A stretch of DNA of 40,401 nucleotides from an uncultured Lachnospiraceae bacterium (GCA_910587765.1 CAJUNR010000037.1:1-40401); one strand, 5' to 3'. Shown: positions 7,336 through 15,899, counted from the first letter of the stretch. Program-made: numbers and translations. Notes: generated by a model not told the origin, from the letters alone.

Positions 7336-10300
7336 GAGAGAGTGGAAGATTGACCGCCGGACGGCCGGGGATATTGAGGACCGGATCGAAGAACTGGCGT
7401 CGTCTTATGTGCCGGAATGGCATTTTGACAGGGAACATCCGGACATCGGCTCGGTGATCGCAAAGCTGTTTGCCGGTCAGATGGAGGGCAATATCGGCCG
7501 GTACAACCAGGTATTGTCCAGGTATCACACGGAATTTATCAACCTTCTGGGCATCTCCCTGCTTCCGGCAAAGCCGGCGGAGGCCACCGTGCTGCTCCGT
7601 CTGGTTCAGGATACGATACCGGGGGCGGAGGTGTACAAGGGCACCCGGTTCCTTGCGGACGGCGGGGACGGGGAAGACCAGATCGTCTTTGAAACCACTC
7701 ATAACGTCTATGTGACCAACGCCTCTTTGGATTACCTGTTTATGACGCTGGAGCAGGACGGCAGCATTCTGCCGCTGAAAGGAAACTTTGAAAGTCCGAA
7801 GATTGTGGAGGAAGAGGAAGGGCCGGGAGAAGCGGAGCCGTCTCTGCCGGAGGCGGGTCCCGGGGAGTTCCGGAGTTTCCGGCTCTTTGGAAAAAGCGCC
7901 GGCCAGACTTCGATCGGGAAAAATGTCCTGCTGTTCTATCACGAGACCGCTCTTGACGTGGAGAACAATTCCATTTTCTTAAAGATCACCGGCAATGAGA
8001 GACTGCTTGAGCGGATGCGGGACGGGGCGTACGGCTTCTGGTATTATACGGATTCCGGGCTCCGGCCGGTGGAATCCGTCAAGGTGCTGCCCGAGCTGGA
8101 GACGGTGGTGCTGAAAAAAGAAAAGAAGAACGCGGGCCTGCAGATCAACGGGAGAACCGTAAGCCTGCTGGCCGTTCAGGCGCTGGAGCCGGTGCTGGAA
8201 AATGAAACCGTATCCGGGATTTCCGTGTCTTCGGAAGGGCAGCCGGCGCCTCTTGAGTTCGCCAATGACGGAAGTACGGACTTTGACGTGGATTCGTTTG
8301 ACCCGTTCGGGGATTCCCTGTCCCTGTTTCAGGAGTGCTATCTGGGGCACCAGGATTATTTCGGAAAGGCCGGGGCGGTGGTCCGTCTTACCTTCGAGGC
8401 GTCCTACCGGGAACACCGGGTTCTGGACCGGATACAGGGCGAGGACGAGAGCCTGAAGATCATCAAGCGGAAGCCGAAAGTGATCTGGGTGGATTCGGCG
8501 GCGGATGCCAGAGCGGAAGAGATTTCTTTTGAGTATTTCAACGGCATCGGCTGGAAAAAGCTGGTCTGCATGCAGGAGGTCCGAAACCTGTTTCACGGCG
8601 ATGAGGGCGGAAAGTACGAGATTGCCTTTGTCTGCCCGCAGGACTGGCAGGAGACGGAGGCGGGGGCCTATCACGGACGGTGTATCCGGATGCGGCTGCT
8701 GAAGTCGGATAACTGTTATATGCGTCCGTGCATCCATCATTATCCGCATGTGGAGCATCTGAAAGTGTCCTTCTCCTATGAAGGCCGCTGTCTGTCCGCG
8801 CAGCACCTTCTGGCCATCGCGGGCACCAAGAGGCTCGATCTGACGAAAAAGGCCAGGGAAGGGGAAGCGTTCACGGCGTTTTACGGGGCGGCCGGTATGC
8901 AGGACGCGCTCTATCTCGGCTTTTCAAAGAGGATAGAAGCAGGACCGGTAAGCCTTCTGTTTCAGATCGAGGACGGGATTCGCTACGAGGGGGTGAAATG
9001 CCGGTTTGCCTACAGCACCCGAAAGGGCTTTAAACAGATGAAAGTGCTGGACCACACGGCGGATCTGTCCCGGTCGGGGACCGTGATGTTCATGCCCCAG
9101 GCGGATATGCACGCCTGTGTACTGGAGGGGAAAAAGGCCTTCTGGATCCGGATCAGCCGCAGCCTGCAGAAGCAGGAGAAGAGCGACGATATCCTGCCGG
9201 TCATAAAAAATATCTGCTTAAACGCCGTGCAGGTCGTGAATGTGGAGAGCCGGGAGGAGGAGGACTACTATCTGGAAGAGCTGCGGCCGGACCTGTCGAT
9301 CGCGCTGGGGGTTGCGGACATTCTCGATATCGATCTGTGGGTCAATGAAAAAGACCGGCACACCCGGGCGCAGATGCAGAGGCTGCTGAAAGAAGAAAAA
9401 GATCTGGTCCGGGCGGAATATGATATTCTGGGCAACATTACGGCCTTCTATGTAAAATGGCAGGAGGCGGATCAGCTCGAGGACGCGCCGTCGAAGCGCT
9501 GCTACCTTCTGGACCGCATGAACAGCCTTCTGATCTTCGGGGACGGCGTGCGGACCGGCCTGCCGACCGTACTGGACGATGTGGCGTTCAAAGTGCGGAT
9601 CCGCTGCTGCAGCGGAGAACGGGGCAATGTCGGTCCGGGCCGGATTCGGGAGACGATGGGCAATCTGATGTTTGTGGACCGGATCTACAATCCGGTGAAA
9701 GCCTATGGCGGCAGCAGCATTGAAAGCGTCGACAAGGCGCTGAAACGGGGCGCCAATATTCTGAAATCCAGACGGCGGCTGATCGCGGCCGACGACTATG
9801 TGCAGGAGATTCTCGGTTTTTCCGACGCCATCGACAAGGTCCGCTGCGTGGCGGGAAGAACCATAGACGGAGGCTTTCAGGAGAACGCCCTGACTTTTGC
9901 GATTTTGTTAAAGGATTTTGAGGCGGGGTCGTATTCGTTCCACAATGTGGCGGAGCAGTTGAAGCGGCATCTGCGGGAGAGCTGTGAGCTGACCATCGCC
10001 ATGGACGATCTGTCGGTGGTGGAACCGGTCTTTGCCAGAGTCTGCGTCGATATCTGGGCGGAGGTGCTGCATATGGACGACGGTTTTGAGATCCAGAACC
10101 TCTTAAAGGAGACGCTCAGAGACTATCTGGATCCGATCCGCGGACAGAACGGCGGCGGCTGGGAGATCGGCGTGATGCCCAGACGTTCGCAGATTCTGAT
10201 GAAGCTGAATGTGCTGAAGAGCAAGGCGGTGATCCGCAGGCTGGTGGTGACGGTCCGGTATACGGACCGGAGCGGGACGCATGAAGTGGATCTGGGCGAT

Positions 10301-10372
10301 CTGCAGGAGAATCCGTATATGATCTGCTGCAGCGGAAGCCATCAGGTGGACATCGCCCTGTCGGGCAGTTAG
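7304..10372 (+). CDS. Large baseplate-J-type wedge protein (Afp11-like)
   Basis: The frame is open from an ATG at 7280, but the ATG at 7304 has GAGG at 7291-7294 with good spacing and is chosen, giving 1022 residues and 32 nt of overlap with the gp25 gene. The N-terminus (DREHPDIGSVIAKLFAGQMEGNIGRYNQV) and the following LLPAKPAEATVLLRL resemble 'putative baseplate assembly protein' families (TIGR02243-like). Near residue 790 is the J-type signature: RIYNPVKAYGGSSIESVDKA followed by RRRLIAADDYVQEIL. The long middle part (about 200-650) is made of strand-rich domains without a recognised name. In eCIS this protein and the next form the wedge heterodimers (T4 gp6/gp7-like) of the baseplate ring. 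Confidence 0.87.
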   Translation: MNQNSMKQMSEREWKIDRRTAGDIEDRIEELASSYVPEWHFDREHPDIGSVIAKLFAGQMEGNIGRYNQVLSRYHTEFINLLGISLLPAKPAEATVLLRLVQDTIPGAEVYKGTRFLADGGDGEDQIVFETTHNVYVTNASLDYLFMTLEQDGSILPLKGNFESPKIVEEEEGPGEAEPSLPEAGPGEFRSFRLFGKSAGQTSIGKNVLLFYHETALDVENNSIFLKITGNERLLERMRDGAYGFWYYTDSGLRPVESVKVLPELETVVLKKEKKNAGLQINGRTVSLLAVQALEPVLENETVSGISVSSEGQPAPLEFANDGSTDFDVDSFDPFGDSLSLFQECYLGHQDYFGKAGAVVRLTFEASYREHRVLDRIQGEDESLKIIKRKPKVIWVDSAADARAEEISFEYFNGIGWKKLVCMQEVRNLFHGDEGGKYEIAFVCPQDWQETEAGAYHGRCIRMRLLKSDNCYMRPCIHHYPHVEHLKVSFSYEGRCLSAQHLLAIAGTKRLDLTKKAREGEAFTAFYGAAGMQDALYLGFSKRIEAGPVSLLFQIEDGIRYEGVKCRFAYSTRKGFKQMKVLDHTADLSRSGTVMFMPQADMHACVLEGKKAFWIRISRSLQKQEKSDDILPVIKNICLNAVQVVNVESREEEDYYLEELRPDLSIALGVADILDIDLWVNEKDRHTRAQMQRLLKEEKDLVRAEYDILGNITAFYVKWQEADQLEDAPSKRCYLLDRMNSLLIFGDGVRTGLPTVLDDVAFKVRIRCCSGERGNVGPGRIRETMGNLMFVDRIYNPVKAYGGSSIESVDKALKRGANILKSRRRLIAADDYVQEILGFSDAIDKVRCVAGRTIDGGFQENALTFAILLKDFEAGSYSFHNVAEQLKRHLRESCELTIAMDDLSVVEPVFARVCVDIWAEVLHMDDGFEIQNLLKETLRDYLDPIRGQNGGGWEIGVMPRRSQILMKLNVLKSKAVIRRLVVTVRYTDRSGTHEVDLGDLQENPYMICCSGSHQVDIALSGS

Positions 10373-10391
10373 AGAGGCGGGAGGTACAGAT

Positions 10392-12476
10392 ATGCTGAGC
10401 AACCGATATCAGGAGGATCGGACCTACGAGGAGCTGATCGCAGAGGCGCTGATGCAGATTCCTTTCTATTCCGGGGAATGGACGAATCTTCACCCCTCTG
10501 ACCCGGGGATTACCATTCTTGAGAACCTGACCGCCTTTGAAGTTCTGCAGCAGAACAAGATTCATGAGATTACGCCCCGGGTGTTGAAGATGCTGCTGAA
10601 ACTGGTGGGATTTGAAGCCGGAAAAGGAAGATGCGCCCGCGTCCTGCTGGCGGCCGGGAACCTGCGGGAACCGCTTGTTCTGCCGGCCAATCAGCCTTTT
10701 CGGCTGGGAGAGCTCTGTTATGAGACGAATCGGAGCATCCGGCTTCCCGCCTGCCGTCTGACCGGGGTCTACAGTGTCCGGGAGGGCAGAAAACAGGATC
10801 TTTCCTGGCTTCTGAACCGGGAGGTGCAGGTGCCCGCTTCGGTCTTCGGGGAGCATCCGGCGGAGGGCTTTTGTCTCTGGCTGACGGCGGACGGACTGCC
10901 GGAACCGGGCGAAGAGATGATTTTCTACGTGACGGTGGCGGACCGCCACGACCGCAACCCCTTCGGCGAGAAGCAGGATCATACGTTTGCCGAAATCCGC
11001 TGGGAATGCTATACCGGGCAGGGATTTGTTCCCATGCATGTGCGGGACGAAACCGGCGGCCTGCTGGTCAGCGGAGAACTGAGGATGCGGCTTCCCGGGG
11101 AGCGCGCGGTTCCCTGCGAGGAAGCGCCGGACGGACAGTATGCGATCCGGGCGACTCTTCTGCGGGCGGATTACGACGTGCGCCCGCGGCTGGTGCAGAT
11201 GGACGGCTTTCTGTTCGAGGTCTGGCAGAAGGAGACTCTGTCCGCCTGCTACACCTTCAACCGGGTGGTGTCGGCCAGTCTTCCCGCCCGGCTTCTCGGA
11301 GACGGCTATGTGACGGTATTCTGCAAGGAAGAAAAGGGTTCTTCCTACCGGAAGTACGAGCCCTGTCCAGACCCCGGAGAAAAGGGGAGATATTACGAGG
11401 TGCAGGAAGGGGAAGACGGCCTGGTGACCTGGTTCTTTGACCGGCGCAGATTCGGATACGGGCCGGCGAAGGTAAAGAACGCCATCAAGATCGTCGTCTA
11501 TCAGGAGGAAATTATGCGCCGCTTCTCTCTGGGAACGGTGCTTGGATGCGATCATCAGGGCATCCGGCTCCCGGCGGGCCATGTGGTGGCGGACTCCTTC
11601 TGCATCATCGCGAAACGGACGGACGCCGGGGGAGAGCCGGTCTATGACTTCGTACGTCCGGGACGCTACGGGGAGAACGACCTGAGCTATGACCTGTATG
11701 AGAACGACGGACTTCTGATGATTGAAGACGCCGGGGATTATATCGGCGCGAAGCTGTATATGGGTACGTTCAGCGTCACAAAGGGGGCGGAGGGAAATAT
11801 CCGCGGGGGAAATACGTTCACCGCCCCGGGCGTTTCGCCTTCCGTCCGCTTCTACAATCCCAGGCCGGGAGCGGGAGGCTGCTGCCGGGAGACGCTGCCG
11901 GAGGTGAAGAAACGGTTTCTGGCGGATCTGAAGAAGCCTTTTGTGGCGGTGACGGCGAAGGACTACGAAGAACTGGTGAAGGACACGCCCAAGCTGTGTA
12001 TCAAAAAGGTCAGAGCCTGCATGAGCGGCAGCGGCAATCTGGTGAAAATCGCGGTGATGCCCGCGACCGACGAACCGTTTCCAGGCCTGTCGAAGGCCTA
12101 CCGCCGCGCCATAGAGAGGCGGCTGGAGGAGAGGCGTCTTCTGACTACAAGGATCGAGATCGTTCCCCCGGTCTATACTCCCGTCGACGTGCGGGGCGTG
12201 ATCTATGTGAAACGTCAGTATGAGGACAGTCTGGAGCAGATTGAAGAGGCCATACGGCGGAAGATGGATTACATCCATTCGGACCGGAATTTCGGCGAGA
12301 TTTTGAAGTTTGACGAAATCTTCCACGAGATCGAAGCGCTGGACTGCGTGGAGTTTATCTATGAGCTTTCTCTGTATCCGCAGAATCCCGGTCTGGCAAA
12401 GCTTGTGGAGGCGGACATTGTTCCCAATGAGAACTGTCTGTGCTATGCGGGAACGATTACGCTGCAGACAGAATAG
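10392..12476 (+). CDS. Second baseplate-J-type wedge protein (Afp12-like)
   Basis: The 694-residue product starts at the ATG at 10392 after GGGAGG. Its N-terminus shows the wedge-protein signature (EWTNLHPSDPGITILENLTA, then FEVLQQNKIHEITPRVLKML), where 'DPGIxxLExxA' is widely conserved. A J-like block is near residue 480 (FYNPRPGAGG, PFVAVTAKDYEELVKDTPK). It is followed by a C-terminal alpha/beta segment with YRRAIERRLEERRLLTTRIE and EILKFDEIFHEIEALDCVEFIYEL, typical of baseplate assembly proteins. It is probably the partner of the larger upstream J-like protein. The gap to that gene is 19 bp and to the downstream P2-I-like gene 20 bp, so all three should be co-translated. Confidence 0.86.
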   Translation: MLSNRYQEDRTYEELIAEALMQIPFYSGEWTNLHPSDPGITILENLTAFEVLQQNKIHEITPRVLKMLLKLVGFEAGKGRCARVLLAAGNLREPLVLPANQPFRLGELCYETNRSIRLPACRLTGVYSVREGRKQDLSWLLNREVQVPASVFGEHPAEGFCLWLTADGLPEPGEEMIFYVTVADRHDRNPFGEKQDHTFAEIRWECYTGQGFVPMHVRDETGGLLVSGELRMRLPGERAVPCEEAPDGQYAIRATLLRADYDVRPRLVQMDGFLFEVWQKETLSACYTFNRVVSASLPARLLGDGYVTVFCKEEKGSSYRKYEPCPDPGEKGRYYEVQEGEDGLVTWFFDRRRFGYGPAKVKNAIKIVVYQEEIMRRFSLGTVLGCDHQGIRLPAGHVVADSFCIIAKRTDAGGEPVYDFVRPGRYGENDLSYDLYENDGLLMIEDAGDYIGAKLYMGTFSVTKGAEGNIRGGNTFTAPGVSPSVRFYNPRPGAGGCCRETLPEVKKRFLADLKKPFVAVTAKDYEELVKDTPKLCIKKVRACMSGSGNLVKIAVMPATDEPFPGLSKAYRRAIERRLEERRLLTTRIEIVPPVYTPVDVRGVIYVKRQYEDSLEQIEEAIRRKMDYIHSDRNFGEILKFDEIFHEIEALDCVEFIYELSLYPQNPGLAKLVEADIVPNENCLCYAGTITLQTE

Positions 12477-12496
12477 AAAAGGAGGCCAGGAGCATT

Positions 12497-13597
12497 ATGG
12501 CGGGCGCTTCATATTCCATAAAAAAGAATCGGATACAGAGAGGACTGCACCCGGGGTTTCTTCTTCAGGAGGACGGGACGCTCTGTCTGGACGAGACGGA
12601 GCCTGTGCATCTGCTGTATCTGCGGGCCGTCGACGGCGGGGAGGAAGGGGCTTCCTGGGGACGGCTTTCCTTCCGGGTTTCGTGCTCCGAGGATACGGTG
12701 TACCGTCTCTACGCGGCGGCTTTTGATGAAGATTCCTTCTATCGGAAGGGAAAACCGGTGCGGATCGAAGACTTCCTCTGCGACGCGCAGGAGTCCCGGG
12801 AGATCAAGCGGCAGTTTATGGAGGAAGCCGGATTTCGGAAGTTTGTCAATCAAAAGGATCTGCTGCTGTACGATCTGCAGGGCAGATACCTGTATCTGGC
12901 GCTGGAAGTCATGGGGGAGGGAAGTTTCTCCCTGTCCCGTCTGCGGGTGAACCGTCAGGGGGATCCCTTTATGAATACCTTTCCGGAGATTTACCGGGAG
13001 AAGGGCGGCTTTTTTCACCGTTATCTGTCGGTGTTCTCCAGCATCTATGAGGATTTTCAGGAGGAAATCGAAGCCCTGCCCGAACTTCTGGATCTGGATA
13101 CCTGCCCGGCCTTTCTGCTTCCGGTCTATGCCTCCTGGATGGGGCTGGACGTGGGAGAAAATTTTCTGGAAGAATCCATCCTGCGCTCCCTGGTGAAGGA
13201 AGCGTGCCATCTGAGCCGGATCAAGGGGACGAAGGCGGCTCTGGGGAGGATCACGCAGATTGTTCTCGGAGAGGAAGCGCTGATTGTGGAGAGAAATGTG
13301 ATGGGCGCCTGCATCCGCAAAGACCAGTTGGAACAGATGAACCGCCTGTACGGGCACAGCGTCCACGACGTGACGATCCTTCTGCAGACGCCGCTGTCCG
13401 AGGTGAAGAAAACGCAGCTTCTGTTCCTGCTGAACCAGTTTCGGCCCATACGTTCCAGGCTTCATGTGGTCTGCCTGAGGGATACGAGCATCCTCGATTC
13501 CTACTGTTATCTGGACAAAAATGCGCGGATTCCCTGGCAGGGCGAGGGAAGTCTCGACCGGGAGCAGGAGATGGACGGATCGGTCTGCCTGAAATAG
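12497..13597 (+). CDS. Phage tail protein I-like baseplate component
   Basis: The frame is open from 12440, but the ATG at 12497 lies behind AAGGAGG (12479-12485) and a nearer AGGAG, giving 366 residues. The region from residue about 155 matches the P2 gpI-like tail domain: FPEIYREKGGFFHRYLSVFS, DLDTCPAFLLPVYASWMGLDV and LVKEACHLSRIKGTKAALGRI, where the 'RxKGTxxxL' segment is the hallmark. The N-terminal ~150 residues are an unassigned, strand-rich module. In phages and eCIS this protein sits at the baseplate periphery and often connects to fibre proteins; no fibre gene follows here. It is the last recognisable structural CIS gene in the window and is followed by a stem-loop. Confidence 0.85.
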   Translation: MAGASYSIKKNRIQRGLHPGFLLQEDGTLCLDETEPVHLLYLRAVDGGEEGASWGRLSFRVSCSEDTVYRLYAAAFDEDSFYRKGKPVRIEDFLCDAQESREIKRQFMEEAGFRKFVNQKDLLLYDLQGRYLYLALEVMGEGSFSLSRLRVNRQGDPFMNTFPEIYREKGGFFHRYLSVFSSIYEDFQEEIEALPELLDLDTCPAFLLPVYASWMGLDVGENFLEESILRSLVKEACHLSRIKGTKAALGRITQIVLGEEALIVERNVMGACIRKDQLEQMNRLYGHSVHDVTILLQTPLSEVKKTQLLFLLNQFRPIRSRLHVVCLRDTSILDSYCYLDKNARIPWQGEGSLDREQEMDGSVCLK

Positions 13598-13655
13598 ATG
13601 CTTTTCACGCCCGTGCCGGGCGGCGGGGGGAAAAGCAGACGAAACAAAAAGCATC
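13597..13655 (+). promoter_or_regulatory. Nested stem-loop between the last baseplate gene and the STAS gene
   Basis: A perfect 9-bp outer stem pairs GATGCTTTT (13597-13605) with AAAAGCATC (13647-13655). Inside it, CGCCCG (13608-13613) pairs with CGGGCG (13617-13622) around a 3-nt loop. No T-run follows, so it is not a standard intrinsic terminator. It begins at the last base of the baseplate stop codon and ends about 24 nt before the STAS ribosome binding site. Likely roles are mRNA processing or stabilisation, or partial attenuation between structural and regulatory genes (inference). Confidence 0.5.
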
Positions 13656-13690
13656 ATGGGAAGATGCGAAGCGAGAATAGGAGTGATAAG

Positions 13691-13990
13691 ATGACGATTG
13701 CAGAGACAAGAAGAGAAAATACCGTTCAACTGGATGTGGAAGGAAGGGTGGATACCAATACTAGCCCGGAGCTTCAGAAACGGATCCTGCAGGCTTTTCA
13801 GAAGGGAAATACGGTGATTCTGAATCTGGAACAGGTGGATTATATCTCCAGTTCCGGACTGCGGGCGCTGCTGATCGGCCAGAAGACGGCCAGTTCCAAA
13901 GGCGGCTCCATGAAGCTGATCCATGTGAAGGATTCCGTGAAAAAAGTGTTTGCCATGACCGGATTTTCGCAGATGCTGACCATAGAATAA
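13691..13990 (+). CDS. STAS-domain protein (anti-anti-sigma factor-like)
   Basis: The frame is open from 13598, but the ATG at 13691 has AGGAG 7-8 nt ahead of it and gives a 99-residue single STAS domain, the usual length for SpoIIAA/RsbV-type proteins. The conserved strand-helix reads VILNLEQVDYISSSGLRALL. By alignment with SpoIIAA DSSGL, Ser54 of the SSS run is the likely phosphorylation site. Such proteins bind an RsbW-like kinase when unphosphorylated and are reset by a PP2C phosphatase. Both partner types are present: an HATPase two genes downstream and a SpoIIE-like phosphatase at 38119-39807. Its target here could be a sigma factor or the CIS itself; no sigma factor gene is in the window. 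Confidence 0.88.
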   Translation: MTIAETRRENTVQLDVEGRVDTNTSPELQKRILQAFQKGNTVILNLEQVDYISSSGLRALLIGQKTASSKGGSMKLIHVKDSVKKVFAMTGFSQMLTIE

Positions 13991-13994
13991 ACCG

Positions 13995-14687
13995 ATGATT
14001 CAGTTTGAGCATGTGACAAAGCATTACGAGGGAGAAGAAGCCCCGGTTCTGGACGATTTCAGCATGGTGATCGAGGACGGAGAGTTTGTCCTTCTGACCG
14101 GAGAGAGCGGCATCGGGAAAAGCACCTGTATCCGCCTGCTTCTGAAAGAGACGGGGCTTACCTCCGGGACGATCCGGGTGCTGGATCAGAATCTTGACGA
14201 GATCTCCCCCGGACGGCTTCCGCTTTACCGGAGAAAACTGGGCGTGGTGTTTCAGGAGTTTTATCTGATACCGGAGCAGACCGTGTACCGCAATGTGGAA
14301 CTTGCGAGGCTGATTGCGGGCGGCACGAAAAAAGAGAACCGGACCGTGATCGCCTCTCTTCTGCGCCTGCTCGGAATCACGCATCTTTACAACCGGTATC
14401 CGAGAGAGCTGTCCGGAGGAGAAAAACAGAAGGTTTGTCTTGCCAGAGCGCTGGTGAATTATCCGTCGGTTCTGCTGGCGGACGAACCGACAGGCAATCT
14501 GGCGCCGGGAGAATCCAGAGAGCTTATGGGGCTTTTTGAACTGGTGCACAGGCAGGGGATCACCGTGGTCGTGGCGACTCACGACAAAGGAAGCGCAGAA
14601 GGGCTTGCGTATCGGGAGATTTCCCTTGAAGAGGCAGGAGGAAAGAAGAATGGACAAAATGCAGGATCTGAAGCTGCAGGCCAGTGA
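13995..14687 (+). CDS. ABC transporter-type ATPase, FtsE-like, without a partner permease
   Basis: The 230-residue ABC ATPase has a Walker A (GESGIGKST, residues 36-44), Q-loop Gln87 in VVFQEF, signature LSGGE (139-143), Walker B VLLADEP (159-165) and H-loop His196. The segment YRRKLGVVFQEFYLIPEQTVYRNV is closer to FtsE than to importer ATPases. FtsE works with FtsX to activate cell-wall hydrolases at the membrane, but no FtsX-like permease is visible here. The ATG at 13995 is 4 nt after the STAS stop with only a weak ribosome binding site, so translation is probably coupled. The last 38 nt overlap the HATPase gene. Whether it recruits a distant FtsX-like protein or acts in the switch is unknown. 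Confidence 0.85.
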   Translation: MIQFEHVTKHYEGEEAPVLDDFSMVIEDGEFVLLTGESGIGKSTCIRLLLKETGLTSGTIRVLDQNLDEISPGRLPLYRRKLGVVFQEFYLIPEQTVYRNVELARLIAGGTKKENRTVIASLLRLLGITHLYNRYPRELSGGEKQKVCLARALVNYPSVLLADEPTGNLAPGESRELMGLFELVHRQGITVVVATHDKGSAEGLAYREISLEEAGGKKNGQNAGSEAAGQ

Positions 14688-15093
14688 CGATACATTATAT
14701 ACGGTTCTGGACGCCATCGAGGCGCATCTCACCCGGAACGGATGTCCGGATGAGGTAAAGACAGAAGTTTTGATCTCCGTGGAGGAGATTTATGTAAACA
14801 TTGCCCATTACGCATATGAAGGGAAGCCGGGGGAAGCCACTGTGCAGATGGAAGTAACGCAGAATCCCAGAGTGTGCCGGGTCGTATTTCAGGACCGGGG
14901 CGTTCCCTACAATCCGCTGGAAAAAGAAGACCCCGACGTCTCGCTGTCCGCGGAGGAGCGGGAGATCGGGGGGCTTGGAATCTTTATGGTAAAACAATGT
15001 ATGGACAAAGTGGAGTACCGCTACGAGAACGGATACAACATTCTGGCTATTGAGAAACATCTCCCGTCTGAGCAAAATACTCCTCTTTCGTGA
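14650..15093 (+). CDS. RsbW/SpoIIAB-like HATPase (anti-sigma factor / serine kinase family)
   Basis: The ATG at 14650 is chosen because AGGAGG (14636-14641) lies 8 nt ahead; the product is 147 residues. It has an intact GHKL ATP site: N-box SVEEIYVNIAHYAY (Glu46, Asn50), G1 box QDRGVPYNPL (Asp82, Gly84, Pro86) and G2 box EIGGLGIFMVK (Gly107-Gly110). This is the architecture of anti-sigma serine kinases that bind STAS antagonists. It lies within the same coupled operon as the STAS gene, so the two are the probable switch pair. Its 3' end overlaps that of the SH3b gene on the opposite strand by 47 nt. No sigma-factor partner is seen nearby. Confidence 0.88.
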   Translation: MDKMQDLKLQASDDTLYTVLDAIEAHLTRNGCPDEVKTEVLISVEEIYVNIAHYAYEGKPGEATVQMEVTQNPRVCRVVFQDRGVPYNPLEKEDPDVSLSAEEREIGGLGIFMVKQCMDKVEYRYENGYNILAIEKHLPSEQNTPLS

Positions 15094-15541
15094 TTTCCTG
15101 AAACTGCAGATAGCGGTTGGAGACATATCCGGCGATGTCCGCGGTCTTTACCAGGCTCCACTCCTCGCCCTGTTCCAGAACGCAGCCGGCCGTGCCGGGC
15201 GCCAGGCGGGCGATGATCTCGGCGTCCATGTCGGGCTGGATGCGGACGTGAAGGTTCCCTTTGACATTGGACGTGACAAACGCGTAGTAATGCTCCGCGT
15301 CCCCGGCGGCCGTATCGTCGGCGGGAATGTCCTCCGGAAGGGGGACCGGTTCTTCCTTTGGCGGCTCTGCTTCCCCGGAAGCGGATACCTCGAAGATGGA
15401 TCCGGACGATGCGGGAGCCTTGTTTTTCCATAAAGAAGAGCCGTACAGGAATAAAGCGGAACAGATGGCGCATCCGGTCAGAATATAAAAACATGTGGCG
15501 CCGTAGCCGGGAAAACGTTTCCCTGTTTGATTTTTCTTCAT
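15047..15541 (-). CDS. Membrane-anchored bacterial SH3 (SH3b) domain protein
   Basis: This is the only well-supported minus-strand gene in the window. The start is the ATG at 15541-15539, with AAAGGAG about 9 nt upstream; earlier in-frame codons lack such a site. The 164-residue product has one hydrophobic segment (about residues 14-34, probably an uncleaved signal anchor), a Pro/Glu/Asp-rich linker (about 45-85) and an SH3b domain (about 87-147) with LHVRIQPDMDAEIIARL and EEWSLVKTADIAGYVSNRYL. SH3b domains commonly bind peptidoglycan, so the protein is predicted to sit in the membrane and face the wall. Its location between the regulatory block and the effector island suggests a wall-related role for the locus, but it could be an unrelated cell-surface gene. 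Confidence 0.85.
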   Translation of the reverse strand: MKKNQTGKRFPGYGATCFYILTGCAICSALFLYGSSLWKNKAPASSGSIFEVSASGEAEPPKEEPVPLPEDIPADDTAAGDAEHYYAFVTSNVKGNLHVRIQPDMDAEIIARLAPGTAGCVLEQGEEWSLVKTADIAGYVSNRYLQFQEITKEEYFAQTGDVSQ

Positions 15542-15578
15542 GATCAGTGTCTCCTTTATGTAAAGAATTACTTCGTTC

Positions 15579-15607
15579 ATCATAACATGATTTGTGCGGA
15601 AAAACAA
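15579..15607 (-). promoter_or_regulatory. SigA-type promoter for the SH3b gene
   Basis: Read on the minus strand, TTGTTT (15607-15602) and TATGAT (15584-15579) are separated by exactly 17 nt. The -10 lies about 37 nt upstream of the ATG at 15541, leaving room for a short leader with the AAAGGAG site. It is a close match to the vegetative consensus and explains separate expression of this reversed gene. I see no equally good + strand promoter in the same gap. Confidence 0.6.
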
Positions 15608-15653
15608 CGAAAAATAAGAGAAGGGCATGGGAATCCAAGGAAAGGGAAGAAAA

Positions 15654-15899
15654 ATGAGGGTAACGGATAAATTGATTGCGGATGCCAAAAGGAGAAAAGA
15701 CAAGAGCCGGCGGCTGCCGGAGGATGAGGAGGAGACGTATACCTACCGTCCGGTGGAAAGATACAGAGCGGTCAACGCGGAGCCGGGGGTCTTCGGTTCG
15801 GTTATGGGGCAGGGGATCAATACCCGGAGAAGCGTCTTTGACGATACGGCGGTCTTTAATACGGGTACGGATACGGGTACGAAGCGGACGACAAGGTAA
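15654..15899 (+). CDS. Small basic/acidic hypothetical protein preceding the first AAA+ gene
   Basis: The frame is open from 15627, but the ATG at 15654, with GGAAAGGGAAG just upstream, is preferred and gives 81 residues. I do not recognise it. The first ~20 residues are very basic (DKLIADAKRRKDKSRRL). A short acidic EDEEE stretch follows, then a Tyr/Arg/Val segment, and the C-terminus has a TGTDTGTK repeat. There is no membrane segment. It lies 20 bp upstream of the AAA+ gene on the same strand and divergently from the SH3b gene, so it is probably the first gene of the effector-island transcript. An adaptor or accessory role for the AAA+ protein is possible but unproven; the alternative is a spurious ORF, made less likely by its ribosome binding site. 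Confidence 0.55.
   Translation: MRVTDKLIADAKRRKDKSRRLPEDEEETYTYRPVERYRAVNAEPGVFGSVMGQGINTRRSVFDDTAVFNTGTDTGTKRTTR

Noticed and set aside
10116..12326. Very long minus-strand ORF opposite the second baseplate-J gene, and similar long antisense ORFs at 16637-18130, 28561-30093 and 30653-32461
   Set aside because: They lie fully antisense to genes with recognised domains, have no ribosome binding site or family resemblance, and are expected from GC-rich codon use.
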